NCBI GenBank assembly: GCA_034007745.1
Contig: JAVEQI010000005.1
Coordinates: 47,949 to 111,948 of the forward strand
DNA length: 64,000 bases
Direction: 5' to 3'
Source: Desulforapulum sp034007745
GTDB lineage: Bacteria > Desulfobacterota > Desulfobacteria > Desulfobacterales > Desulfobacteraceae
The notes beneath the pieces are model-generated. The model did not search any database and was not told the DNA's origin. It worked only from the letters and a program-made list of their open reading frames with translations. A program made the translations under genes and the position numbers. Below, piece after piece: positions 40,648 through 48,597 of the stretch (within the stretch, counting starts at the first letter, position 1; each line of letters starts with the position of its first letter).

Positions 40648-42960
40648 ATGCTTTTGAACAAGATTCGCCACAGTCTTGTGTTCAAGTTGATCATGATCAT
40701 GACATTCATATGTCTTGTGGCGATTTCTGTGTGGGCCTACTTCAGCATAAATTACCAGCGGAACAAGGAGATCGAAGACATCCTGGGGGTTGCTGACCGC
40801 ATCAGTAAAACCATCCGACTTGGAACCCACTACTCGATGATGCTGAACGCCAGGGACGACATACACCAGATCATCCAGAATACGGCAACCCAGCGGGAAA
40901 TCGAGAACGTAAGGATCTACAACAAACAGGGGTTTATTAAATTTTCCAACATCCCGTCGGAAATCGATACCAAGGCTCAGCCCAAATCTAAGGGATGCAT
41001 TGTCTGCCACATTCAAGACCCTCCCCTGGTGGAGCTGACCCTTCACCAGAGGAAGAGGATCTTTTCAGACGATTCAGGAGAACGGGTCCTTGGCATCATA
41101 ACCCCCATCTACAACGAGCCTGCATGCAGCGAACAATGCCATTTCCACGACGCTGCATCCAAGGTGCTGGGCTCCATGGATCTTGTAATTTCCCTGAAGG
41201 ATACAGATGCTGAAATCATGAAGTATGAGAGAAGCATTGTATTCCTTGCCCTTGCGATCTTTGTTGCTCCCTCTTTTTTTATCTTTATCTTTGTCTACAG
41301 ATTCGTCATCGGCCCCATCCGCCAGCTCACTGAAGAGACAAAACACATAACCTGCGCCACCAAGATCACCCGGGTCGATTCCCACAGGGACTCTGAAATC
41401 GGGCAACTTGCAACTGCGTTCAACACCATGCGCCAACGGATAAACCACCACCAGAAGGAGCTGACCAAGCAAAAAAACGAATACCGGAACCTCTTTGAAC
41501 GAGTACCCTGCATGATAACGGTCCAGGACAAGGATTTTAAACTGATCAACTTTAACCGGGAGTTTTACAAACGCTACCGCCCCAAGATAGGCGATTTCTG
41601 CTACGCCACCTACAAGGGCAGAACAACTAAATGCAGGAACTGTCCGGTTGAAAAGACCCTCAAAGATGGAAAATCCTACTACTCTGAAGAGCAAGGAATC
41701 GGGAAAAACGGTACCATGGAACACTGGATAGTAAGAACGAGCCCGGTCAAGAATGCAGCTGGTGAAATCGTTGCAGCTATGGAGATCAACCTTGATATCA
41801 CCCAGCGAAAAGAGCTTGAACAGAGGGCAGAACTTTCTGAAAAAAAGTACCATGCCATTTTCAACAATATCCCGAATCCGGTTTTTGTCCTTGACAGCGA
41901 CTCCCTAGCCATCCTTGACTGCAACGAGAGTGTAACCGAGGTGTATGGATATGGGACAGACGAAATTGTCGGTCGATCGTTTACCGAGCTGTTCGACCCT
42001 TCCGAACCGACATCCGGTCCGGCATCCGGTCCGCCCCATACAATCGATGCCCTGGTAAAGAGCGCAACCATAATCAACTCGGCAAAACATCGCAAGGCCG
42101 ACAACCGATCCATGTTTGTTGATATCTGGATCTCACCGTCGGAATATCCAGGTCAGAAGGTTCTCCTTGTCACCACCTCGGACATTACCGAACGTCTGGA
42201 AACAGAGAATCAGTTTCTCCAGGCGGCAAAGCTTGCCACCCTGGGAGAGATGGCAACCGGTGTAGCCCATGAGCTTAACCAGCCCCTGTCTGTCATCAAG
42301 ACAGCCTCAAGCTTCTGCATTGAAAAGGTCAGAAAAACCCAGGAGATCAAGCCCGAGATACTGAAAACTCTGCTGGAAAAGATAGATGCCAATGTGGACC
42401 GGGCTTCGAAAATTATTAACCACATGCGCGACTTTGCCAGAAAATCCGACATTAACCTCATCCCGGTAAATGTCGTTAACGTCCTTGAGAGTGCCTATGA
42501 GATCTTCAGCCAGCAGCTCAAGGTAAGAGGCATCACTGTTGCCTGGGAGATCACCCCTCCCCTTGCCCCTGTTATGACCGACCCTGGGCGTCTTGAGCAG
42601 GTTTTTATCAACCTTCTGATCAATGCCCGGGATGCCATTGAGGCCAAGGCGGAAATCTGTCATAATGATCCTGACCTTGAGAAAAAAATAACGATCAGGG
42701 CTTGTCTTGCAGGTGAAAAAGTTTACGTTGAGGTCCAGGATACGGGCACGGGGGTTCCCCGGGAGGTTGCAGAAAAGATCTTTCAGCCTTTTTTCACAAC
42801 CAAGGAGGTCGGTAAGGGAACCGGCCTTGGACTCTCCATAAGCTATGGAATTATCAAAGAGTGTTCGGGGCAGATAATCATCAAGGAGACCTCAGATAAG
42901 GGATCTGTATTCCAGGTGATTCTACCTGCCTACAGAGATAGAGCTAATAGTAGTCAGTAG
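40648..42960 (+). CDS. Membrane histidine kinase with cytochrome-like periplasmic sensor
   Basis: Sensor kinase of about 770 residues from the ATG at 40648 (the frame opens from a TTG at 40555). Helix 1 is at residues 12-32. The periplasmic domain carries CIVCH (117-121) and CSEQCHFH (160-167), CXXCH and CX3CH-type haem attachment motifs. Helix 2 (about 198-220) is followed by HAMP, PAS with TTKCRNCP, a second PAS, the HisKA box VAHELNQPLSV and an HATPase domain (NLLINARDAIE, GTGVP, GKGTGLGLSIS). It follows the tmc genes and the receiver, so a redox-sensing role for Tmc is likely. The last codons lie within a heptad array. Confidence 0.85.
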   Translation: MLLNKIRHSLVFKLIMIMTFICLVAISVWAYFSINYQRNKEIEDILGVADRISKTIRLGTHYSMMLNARDDIHQIIQNTATQREIENVRIYNKQGFIKFSNIPSEIDTKAQPKSKGCIVCHIQDPPLVELTLHQRKRIFSDDSGERVLGIITPIYNEPACSEQCHFHDAASKVLGSMDLVISLKDTDAEIMKYERSIVFLALAIFVAPSFFIFIFVYRFVIGPIRQLTEETKHITCATKITRVDSHRDSEIGQLATAFNTMRQRINHHQKELTKQKNEYRNLFERVPCMITVQDKDFKLINFNREFYKRYRPKIGDFCYATYKGRTTKCRNCPVEKTLKDGKSYYSEEQGIGKNGTMEHWIVRTSPVKNAAGEIVAAMEINLDITQRKELEQRAELSEKKYHAIFNNIPNPVFVLDSDSLAILDCNESVTEVYGYGTDEIVGRSFTELFDPSEPTSGPASGPPHTIDALVKSATIINSAKHRKADNRSMFVDIWISPSEYPGQKVLLVTTSDITERLETENQFLQAAKLATLGEMATGVAHELNQPLSVIKTASSFCIEKVRKTQEIKPEILKTLLEKIDANVDRASKIINHMRDFARKSDINLIPVNVVNVLESAYEIFSQQLKVRGITVAWEITPPLAPVMTDPGRLEQVFINLLINARDAIEAKAEICHNDPDLEKKITIRACLAGEKVYVEVQDTGTGVPREVAEKIFQPFFTTKEVGKGTGLGLSISYGIIKECSGQIIIKETSDKGSVFQVILPAYRDRANSSQ

Positions 42961-42968
42961 TCAGTGGG
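42948..42968. repeat. Heptameric tandem repeat (TAGTAGT/CAGTAGT type)
   Basis: Units TAGTAGT, CAGTAGT, CAGTGGG in register. The array overlaps the end of the kinase gene (last codons Ser-Ser-Gln and the TAG stop at 42958-42960). Confidence 0.6.
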
Positions 42969-42975
42969 TGGAGGC

Positions 42976-43011
42976 TGTAGGTTGGTTTTTGTTGCGCTCT
43001 ACCAACCTACA
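42976..43011. repeat. Perfect 11-bp hairpin element
   Basis: TGTAGGTTGGT (42976-42986) and ACCAACCTACA (43001-43011) with a 14-nt loop GCGCTC-rich core. This resembles the widespread GGTTGGGT...ACCCAACC intergenic palindromes of many proteobacteria. It sits between the two kinase genes and may act as a terminator or mRNA stabiliser. Confidence 0.6.
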
Positions 43012-43056
43012 ATGCTATCTACCATTTTGGTGGGAGTTTCAAAAAAACCCACTTGT

Positions 43057-43083
43057 CCTGACGGACAGAACGAAGAATGAAAC
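43057..43083 (+). repeat. 27-nt dispersed box, copy 2
   Basis: The form here is CCTGACGGACAGAACGAAGA followed by ATGAAAC. It matches the copy at 54742 at 23 of 27 positions and is followed directly by a heptad array. Confidence 0.55.
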
Positions 43084-43135
43084 TTGAGTAAGGCCACACC
43101 TTGTTTTTTGTCTCTTGTTTCAAGTCTCTTGTAAT
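43080..43135. repeat. Heptameric degenerate tandem repeat (TTGTCTC type)
   Basis: Period-7 units AAACTTG, AGTAAGG, CCACACC, TTGTTTT, TTGTCTC, TTGTTTC, AAGTCTC, TTGTAAT, ending 19 nt before the hybrid kinase start. Confidence 0.65.
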
Positions 43136-43153
43136 GGAGGAGACAGACGAACC

Positions 43154-44758
43154 ATGCTGAATCATTCTGAAATTCGAGATATCCTCCTTGTTGACGATGA
43201 AGAGGATATAAGGGAAGTGCTTGCTATCTCCCTCCAGGACTTGGGGTACAGGGTGACTCTTGCGGAAAATGGTCAAAAAGCCCTGGACCTGTTTGAGACC
43301 CGTGGATTTCCCATTGTGCTTACAGATATAAAGATGCCTGTCATGGACGGAATTGAACTGTTAAAAAAAATTAAGGCCATGGCTCCTGATACTGAAATTA
43401 TCATGATCACAGGCCATGGAGATATGGACCTTGCCATCGAAAGTTTCAGGAACCAGGCTGTTGAATTCATTACAAAACCGGTTGATGTACAAAGTCTTGA
43501 GATTGCACTTGAAAGGGTTCAAAAAAAAATCGTCGTAAAAAAACATCTCCTGGATTACACTCACAACCTTGAACGTCTTGTTCTGGAAAAAAGCGAAAAA
43601 CTCGCAAGCGTTGACCGTGAATCAACAAATGAGCTTGCCACAATCATGGACACCCTTCCCTTAGTAGTTTTCTGCGTTGACCGCACACTTAGAATCACCT
43701 CTTCCAATGCCTCGTTCAAGGAGATATTTAATATCGATCCTGAAGCTGCCGGCATCAACGGCTTTTGCCACGAAATCTGCAGAAACTCCGCCATTCCCTG
43801 TGAGGGGTGTCCGGCCCTTGAAAGTTTTATTTCGGGAAAACCTGTCCAGGCTGAGGTTACCTACACAACCAGCCGGCAGGCTGACGTTTCTTTCCTGGCC
43901 TGGGCATCTCCTGTTGAGGACACCCCGACTTCAATAAGCCCAGACCACGCTGAGGGCATCTCTGACCAGGGGCACCCTTCCCTGGACAGGGTGATAATAG
44001 TGGCAACTGACGTAAGCCGGGTGATTGATATTGAAGACCATTTAAAATCCCTTGGCCTCATGCTAGGATCCGTATCCCACGGAATAAAAGGGCTCCTCAC
44101 AGGTCTTGACGGGGGGCTCTATCTCCTTGATTCGGCCCTTAAGAAGGAAAATCAGCACCTGGCCCAGGAGGGGCTTGATACCATGAAGCTCATGACGTCA
44201 AAAATCAGAAAATTGATCCTTGATATCCTTTTTTACACAAAGAAAAGAACCTTTACTAAAGAAACGGTTGATGTAGAAAGATTTGCCCGGGAAATAGTCC
44301 AGACAGTCAAACAGCGGCTGGAGTGCACAGGTATAGCCCTTGAACTGAAGCTTCCCCCAGGAAAGCTTGAGTTCATGGCCGATCCCACCTCCCTGCAGTC
44401 TGCCGTTGTTAACATCCTGGACAACGCCATTGACGCCTGCCAGGCAAATAAAAAGACTGAGACTCCTGCTGATTCCCCCCAACCAGACCCGAAATCGAAG
44501 GAAAAAATTTCGTTCACCGCCGCACAAAAAAATGATATGATAGAATTTATCATCAAAGACACGGGCATTGGCATGTCCGAAGATGAAATCCAAAAGGCCT
44601 TTACCCTGTTTCACTCGGGCAAAGAAAAAAAAGGAACCGGACTTGGCCTGTTTATTGCCAAAAAAGTCATATCCCAGCACGGTGGAACCATTCGGGTAGA
44701 ATCAACCCCCGGTCAGGGAACCACATTTTACATTAGCCTGCCCCTTGGTACTGATTAG
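43154..44758 (+). CDS. Receiver-PAS-histidine kinase hybrid
   Basis: A 534-residue protein from the ATG at 43154 (GGAGGAG site). Domains: receiver (residues 8-125; D58, KPVD), a coiled linker, a PAS-like domain with cysteine pattern FCHEIC...CEGCP, an atypical phospho-acceptor helix SVSHGIKG and an HATPase (NILDNAIDACQ, DTGIGMS, GTGLGLFIAKK). There are no membrane helices, so it is cytoplasmic. The Cys-rich PAS resembles that of the upstream kinase (CRNCP) and could bind metal or sense redox. Probably the second kinase of the Tmc-linked signalling set. Confidence 0.85.
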   Translation: MLNHSEIRDILLVDDEEDIREVLAISLQDLGYRVTLAENGQKALDLFETRGFPIVLTDIKMPVMDGIELLKKIKAMAPDTEIIMITGHGDMDLAIESFRNQAVEFITKPVDVQSLEIALERVQKKIVVKKHLLDYTHNLERLVLEKSEKLASVDRESTNELATIMDTLPLVVFCVDRTLRITSSNASFKEIFNIDPEAAGINGFCHEICRNSAIPCEGCPALESFISGKPVQAEVTYTTSRQADVSFLAWASPVEDTPTSISPDHAEGISDQGHPSLDRVIIVATDVSRVIDIEDHLKSLGLMLGSVSHGIKGLLTGLDGGLYLLDSALKKENQHLAQEGLDTMKLMTSKIRKLILDILFYTKKRTFTKETVDVERFAREIVQTVKQRLECTGIALELKLPPGKLEFMADPTSLQSAVVNILDNAIDACQANKKTETPADSPQPDPKSKEKISFTAAQKNDMIEFIIKDTGIGMSEDEIQKAFTLFHSGKEKKGTGLGLFIAKKVISQHGGTIRVESTPGQGTTFYISLPLGTD

Positions 44759-44763
44759 ATAAA

Positions 44764-47700
44764 TTGAAAAAAAATATTAGAAGAACCATTCGATATAGTG
44801 TCCTCACCCTTGCATTTCTTGCGCTGATTCTTACCCTTGCACTGTTTACGTCTGGAATCATGGTTGGGACCCCACGGGGGCAGCAAATTTTAATAGGATT
44901 TGTCAACGACCAGATTCCAGGACAGATCAGCCTCAAGAGCCTGGACTTTTCCCTGTCAGACCAGGAAATAAAGATCCAGGGGCTTAACATTCAAGACCCA
45001 GTCGGCATGACCGTGGTCGAAGTTGAACAGATTGTGATCGGCTTTGACCTTTCAAAGCTGCCGGATAAAACCATCCATTTCAAAAAAATTGAAATCTCAT
45101 CCCCAGGCCTTTCCCTTGTTCTGGACGAAGATAACGTCTTGAATCTGGCAGCCTGTTTTGTGGATTCGGGCAAAGAATCAGAACCGGCAACTCCTGAAAC
45201 TTCAACCGCTGTATTGCCCTTTAACATCGTTGTTGAAAACCTAGTAATCGACCAGGCCGCCCTTGCCTTTCAATCCCAGGACCTTTCGTTTGAAACTGAT
45301 GAAATTGCCCTTGAAGGATCGGTCAACCTTGCCCGGAAATTTGTCAGGCTAAAACTTTTAACCCGGGACTGGTCTTTTTCTTTGCCTCTGGATGAACCAG
45401 ACAGGGATGAACCCCACAGGGGCAAAACCTTTAAGGTCGATTCAATCAACCTTGATCTTGCCTTTGATAATGATTCCCTGACAGCAATGGATTTTTCCCT
45501 TGGTTCAGCCCTTGCAAATCTTGGAATAAGAGGCTCTGCCACAGATCTTCTTAACATACCCCGGGCCGATCTTAAGCTTGATTTCATGGCAGACCTTGGA
45601 GAGATATCATCCATCCTTCCAGCTTCCATTTCCATGGAGGGAACTTTCAAGGGCGAGGCCACACTGACAGGTACAGTGCAGGACCCCGATCTTGTTCTTT
45701 TAATTACCTCGGACGGCGGTAAGTTTAAAGATGAATCCTTTGACCGGACAATCCTTGATTTAAAACTTGAAAACCGGGTTCTGACCCTGAAAGAATTAAC
45801 CACCTCCCTTGACTATGGCAAGGCAACGGCAAGGGCAAATGTGGACCTGACCGAAGTCTTTCCCCAGGGGTTTATGGGCACCCCTTTGCTTGAAAATATT
45901 CAGGCAACCCTTGATCTTACGGCAACGGATGCGGGCTATGGAAGCTTTCCCCGGGGGGATGGAAAAATCCTGCTTGCTTTTTCAAATGAAGTTCTCGACA
46001 TCAAGCAGCTTGATGTAAATCTTCTTGACTCCAATTTTTCCCTGGCTGGAACCATCAAACCCATGGACAAAGGCCGCCTTGCTGCACCTGAAAATTTTGT
46101 CACGGACCTTGAGTTTCGTTCGACCAGGATCATCCTTGAAAACCTCCTTGAACCGTTCCTTGCAAGAAAAACCCCTGAACAAAAAACAATCGGCGGTGAG
46201 TTTACATTAAACGGTTCAGCCAGGGGAAATCTTGGCAATCCAGCGGTTGTTTTAAACCTTTACGGTGAAAAGATCCTCCTTCCCGGGGCCGGAGATAAAA
46301 GCCTGGCAAACAATGAAATAGATGTTCAATTACACCTTAAGGAACAGACCCTTACCCTTAAACGGCTGGCTGCCATGATCGAAGGTGGAACGATTGAAGC
46401 TGAGGGGAAAATTGACCTTACCCAGGTATTTCCCAATGGGTTCTTTAGGGAGGTTAACATTGAAAAAATATCGGGAACCCTGGGAGTCAAGGTGGATGAT
46501 TTCAGCCCTCAACCCATACTTGAGGCCTACAACATACCGGGTGTTCACGGCAAATTATCCCTGGATTTAAACGTTCAAGGCGCCCTTGCTGGCAATCCCC
46601 GGGCAACCCTTAACCTGACGGTCAAAAATGCCGGATTTCAAGATTCACCTAGGGCCGATGCAGATTTTAACGTTGAAATTTTAGACGGTTTTATAGAAAT
46701 AAACGAGGTTAGGGTTACAAACCCCCATGCCAGCCTTACCCTGGATGGCCGAATTAAAATCATGGAAGAATTCCGCCTGCTTGATCCTGGAAAAATGTCA
46801 GGGAACCTGAGGCTGAAAACCAACGATGTAGAACTCCGTCCCATCCTTGCCCAGTATAAAGATCTGCCCGAAATTCATGGCATATACTCGCTTGATTTGA
46901 ATCTGGAAGGAGGGTTTGACGATCCCAGGGCGACCTTTACCCTGACGGCTGCCGATGCAGGGTATTCAGATTTCCCAAAGGCTGATGCGCAAATAGATCT
47001 TTTGTTTTTAAATGACCACCTGGAAATAAGTCAGGTTCTTGCTACAAACCCCGATACCACAATTGACCTTAAAGGCCGAATAAAAATGATGCATGAAGGG
47101 CAGATCCTGCCCCCGGAAAAAATGGAGATTAAGGTTGACATGAAGGTTGAGCAGTCCGATATAGCCTCTCTTATTGATATTGGCGAACCCCATATTAACC
47201 CTAACAATCAGATGGTAAAAATAACCGATAAACAGGGTTTAAGTGCAGCTGTTACGGCAGAGGGAAGCCTTGAACAAAAAATCAAGGTCGTTGCCAAAGG
47301 AACAGTGCCCGCCGGGATTGCCCAGCTCTTTACCCAGGAGGTTGCAGGGGTTAAGGGTGAAGTCAATCTGGAAGTGACCGCCCTTGTTGAAAAGGAAATC
47401 AAAAACAGCTTGATAACGGGCCGGGTGGTTCTTGATCAAATATCCATGGTCATCGTTGAAACAGAGCAAAAGCTGCACAGTATTAACGGAACCATCCTTG
47501 CCGACCAGCAGGGGATAACGATTCAGGAAATAAAGGGTAACCTTGACCGGGGCAGCTTCAAGCTTACAGGCAGGGTGGAGTTGGTGGAACTTTTGCCCGA
47601 TAGTTTCAAGTTCGAGTTCCAGGCAAGGGATCTGCCCCTTGAGTTGCCAGACAGAATGATCGCTTTGTTCAAGACGGACCTGAAGTTTGACGGTATCCTG

Positions 47701-48597
47701 GATCAAGGTACTTTGACAAAGGCTGATCTGAGCGGTGAAATCAGACTTTTGTCCGGTGAATGGACGGCGGATTTTAATCTGGAAAAAACCGCCCTTGAAA
47801 AAATTATGGGATCCCAGCGCAATCAGCCAAGCTCTTCCGACAAAAGTTCTGACACTATTACCAGGGTTATTGGACTTGATATCCTTGTGCGGGCCGACTC
47901 CCCCTTTGTGATCAGCAACAACCTTGCCTATCTCTTTGTAACTCCGGATCTCAAGATAGGCGGAACCGTTGCCAATCCTTCTGTCGCAGGCAGGGCAACC
48001 CTTGGACCAGGCAACATCACCTACCAGGGACGGCAGTTCGAAATTACAGAGGCAGGAGTTGATTTTGTAGATCCCTATGGGATCAGACCTGTGATTGACA
48101 TCATGGCCGAACATCAGGTTCGTGACTGGCGGATTTTTCTGAAACTCACCGGCACCCCGGACAATCTGCTTCTGGAATTGTTGTCCAATCCAAGGGAAGA
48201 ACACGGCGATATTCTCTCGCTTCTTTTGACCGGAAAAACCACAAACGAGCTGATCAGCTCCGAAGGGGGCACAACCACATCACCCGCATCCCTGGTTGCA
48301 GGGTTGGTAGCCACCTCATTTGCAGATCGACTCAAGAAAAACGTAGGGCTTGATGTGTTTGAGCTTGATCTTAAAGAAAACGGTTCCGGTTCCCCCATTG
48401 GAGATGTAAACCTCACCGTTGGCAAGGAAATTACCGATAAAATAACCGTGTCCTACGGCATGGAAACCAAGGAGGGGGAGATGATCCAGAAAACAGCCAC
48501 CGACTATAAGCTGTCGGACCAGTTTTCCCTGTCCGGATTTCAAAATACCCAGGGACACTTTGGAGCTGAAATCCGGTATCGTTTGGAGTTTAAATGA
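44764..48597 (+). CDS. tamB: TamB/DUF490 family translocation and assembly protein
   Basis: A 1277-residue envelope protein with one N-terminal helix (residues 12-32) as inner-membrane anchor, a long repetitive beta-taco body of AsmA/YhdP-like repeats (recurring ATLDLTATDAGY, ATLNLTVKNAGF and FTLTAADAGYSDFPKADA), and the C-terminal DUF490 domain (about 950-1277) ending FGAEIRYRLEFK. TamB bridges the inner membrane to TamA and is thought to move phospholipids or assist outer-membrane protein insertion. The start is TTG. The stop overlaps the tamA ATG. Confidence 0.93.
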   Translation: MKKNIRRTIRYSVLTLAFLALILTLALFTSGIMVGTPRGQQILIGFVNDQIPGQISLKSLDFSLSDQEIKIQGLNIQDPVGMTVVEVEQIVIGFDLSKLPDKTIHFKKIEISSPGLSLVLDEDNVLNLAACFVDSGKESEPATPETSTAVLPFNIVVENLVIDQAALAFQSQDLSFETDEIALEGSVNLARKFVRLKLLTRDWSFSLPLDEPDRDEPHRGKTFKVDSINLDLAFDNDSLTAMDFSLGSALANLGIRGSATDLLNIPRADLKLDFMADLGEISSILPASISMEGTFKGEATLTGTVQDPDLVLLITSDGGKFKDESFDRTILDLKLENRVLTLKELTTSLDYGKATARANVDLTEVFPQGFMGTPLLENIQATLDLTATDAGYGSFPRGDGKILLAFSNEVLDIKQLDVNLLDSNFSLAGTIKPMDKGRLAAPENFVTDLEFRSTRIILENLLEPFLARKTPEQKTIGGEFTLNGSARGNLGNPAVVLNLYGEKILLPGAGDKSLANNEIDVQLHLKEQTLTLKRLAAMIEGGTIEAEGKIDLTQVFPNGFFREVNIEKISGTLGVKVDDFSPQPILEAYNIPGVHGKLSLDLNVQGALAGNPRATLNLTVKNAGFQDSPRADADFNVEILDGFIEINEVRVTNPHASLTLDGRIKIMEEFRLLDPGKMSGNLRLKTNDVELRPILAQYKDLPEIHGIYSLDLNLEGGFDDPRATFTLTAADAGYSDFPKADAQIDLLFLNDHLEISQVLATNPDTTIDLKGRIKMMHEGQILPPEKMEIKVDMKVEQSDIASLIDIGEPHINPNNQMVKITDKQGLSAAVTAEGSLEQKIKVVAKGTVPAGIAQLFTQEVAGVKGEVNLEVTALVEKEIKNSLITGRVVLDQISMVIVETEQKLHSINGTILADQQGITIQEIKGNLDRGSFKLTGRVELVELLPDSFKFEFQARDLPLELPDRMIALFKTDLKFDGILDQGTLTKADLSGEIRLLSGEWTADFNLEKTALEKIMGSQRNQPSSSDKSSDTITRVIGLDILVRADSPFVISNNLAYLFVTPDLKIGGTVANPSVAGRATLGPGNITYQGRQFEITEAGVDFVDPYGIRPVIDIMAEHQVRDWRIFLKLTGTPDNLLLELLSNPREEHGDILSLLLTGKTTNELISSEGGTTTSPASLVAGLVATSFADRLKKNVGLDVFELDLKENGSGSPIGDVNLTVGKEITDKITVSYGMETKEGEMIQKTATDYKLSDQFSLSGFQNTQGHFGAEIRYRLEFK

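Noticed and set aside
47239..48204. Minus-strand frame of 321 codons
   Set aside because: Antisense to tamB, produced by its codon bias; no family features.
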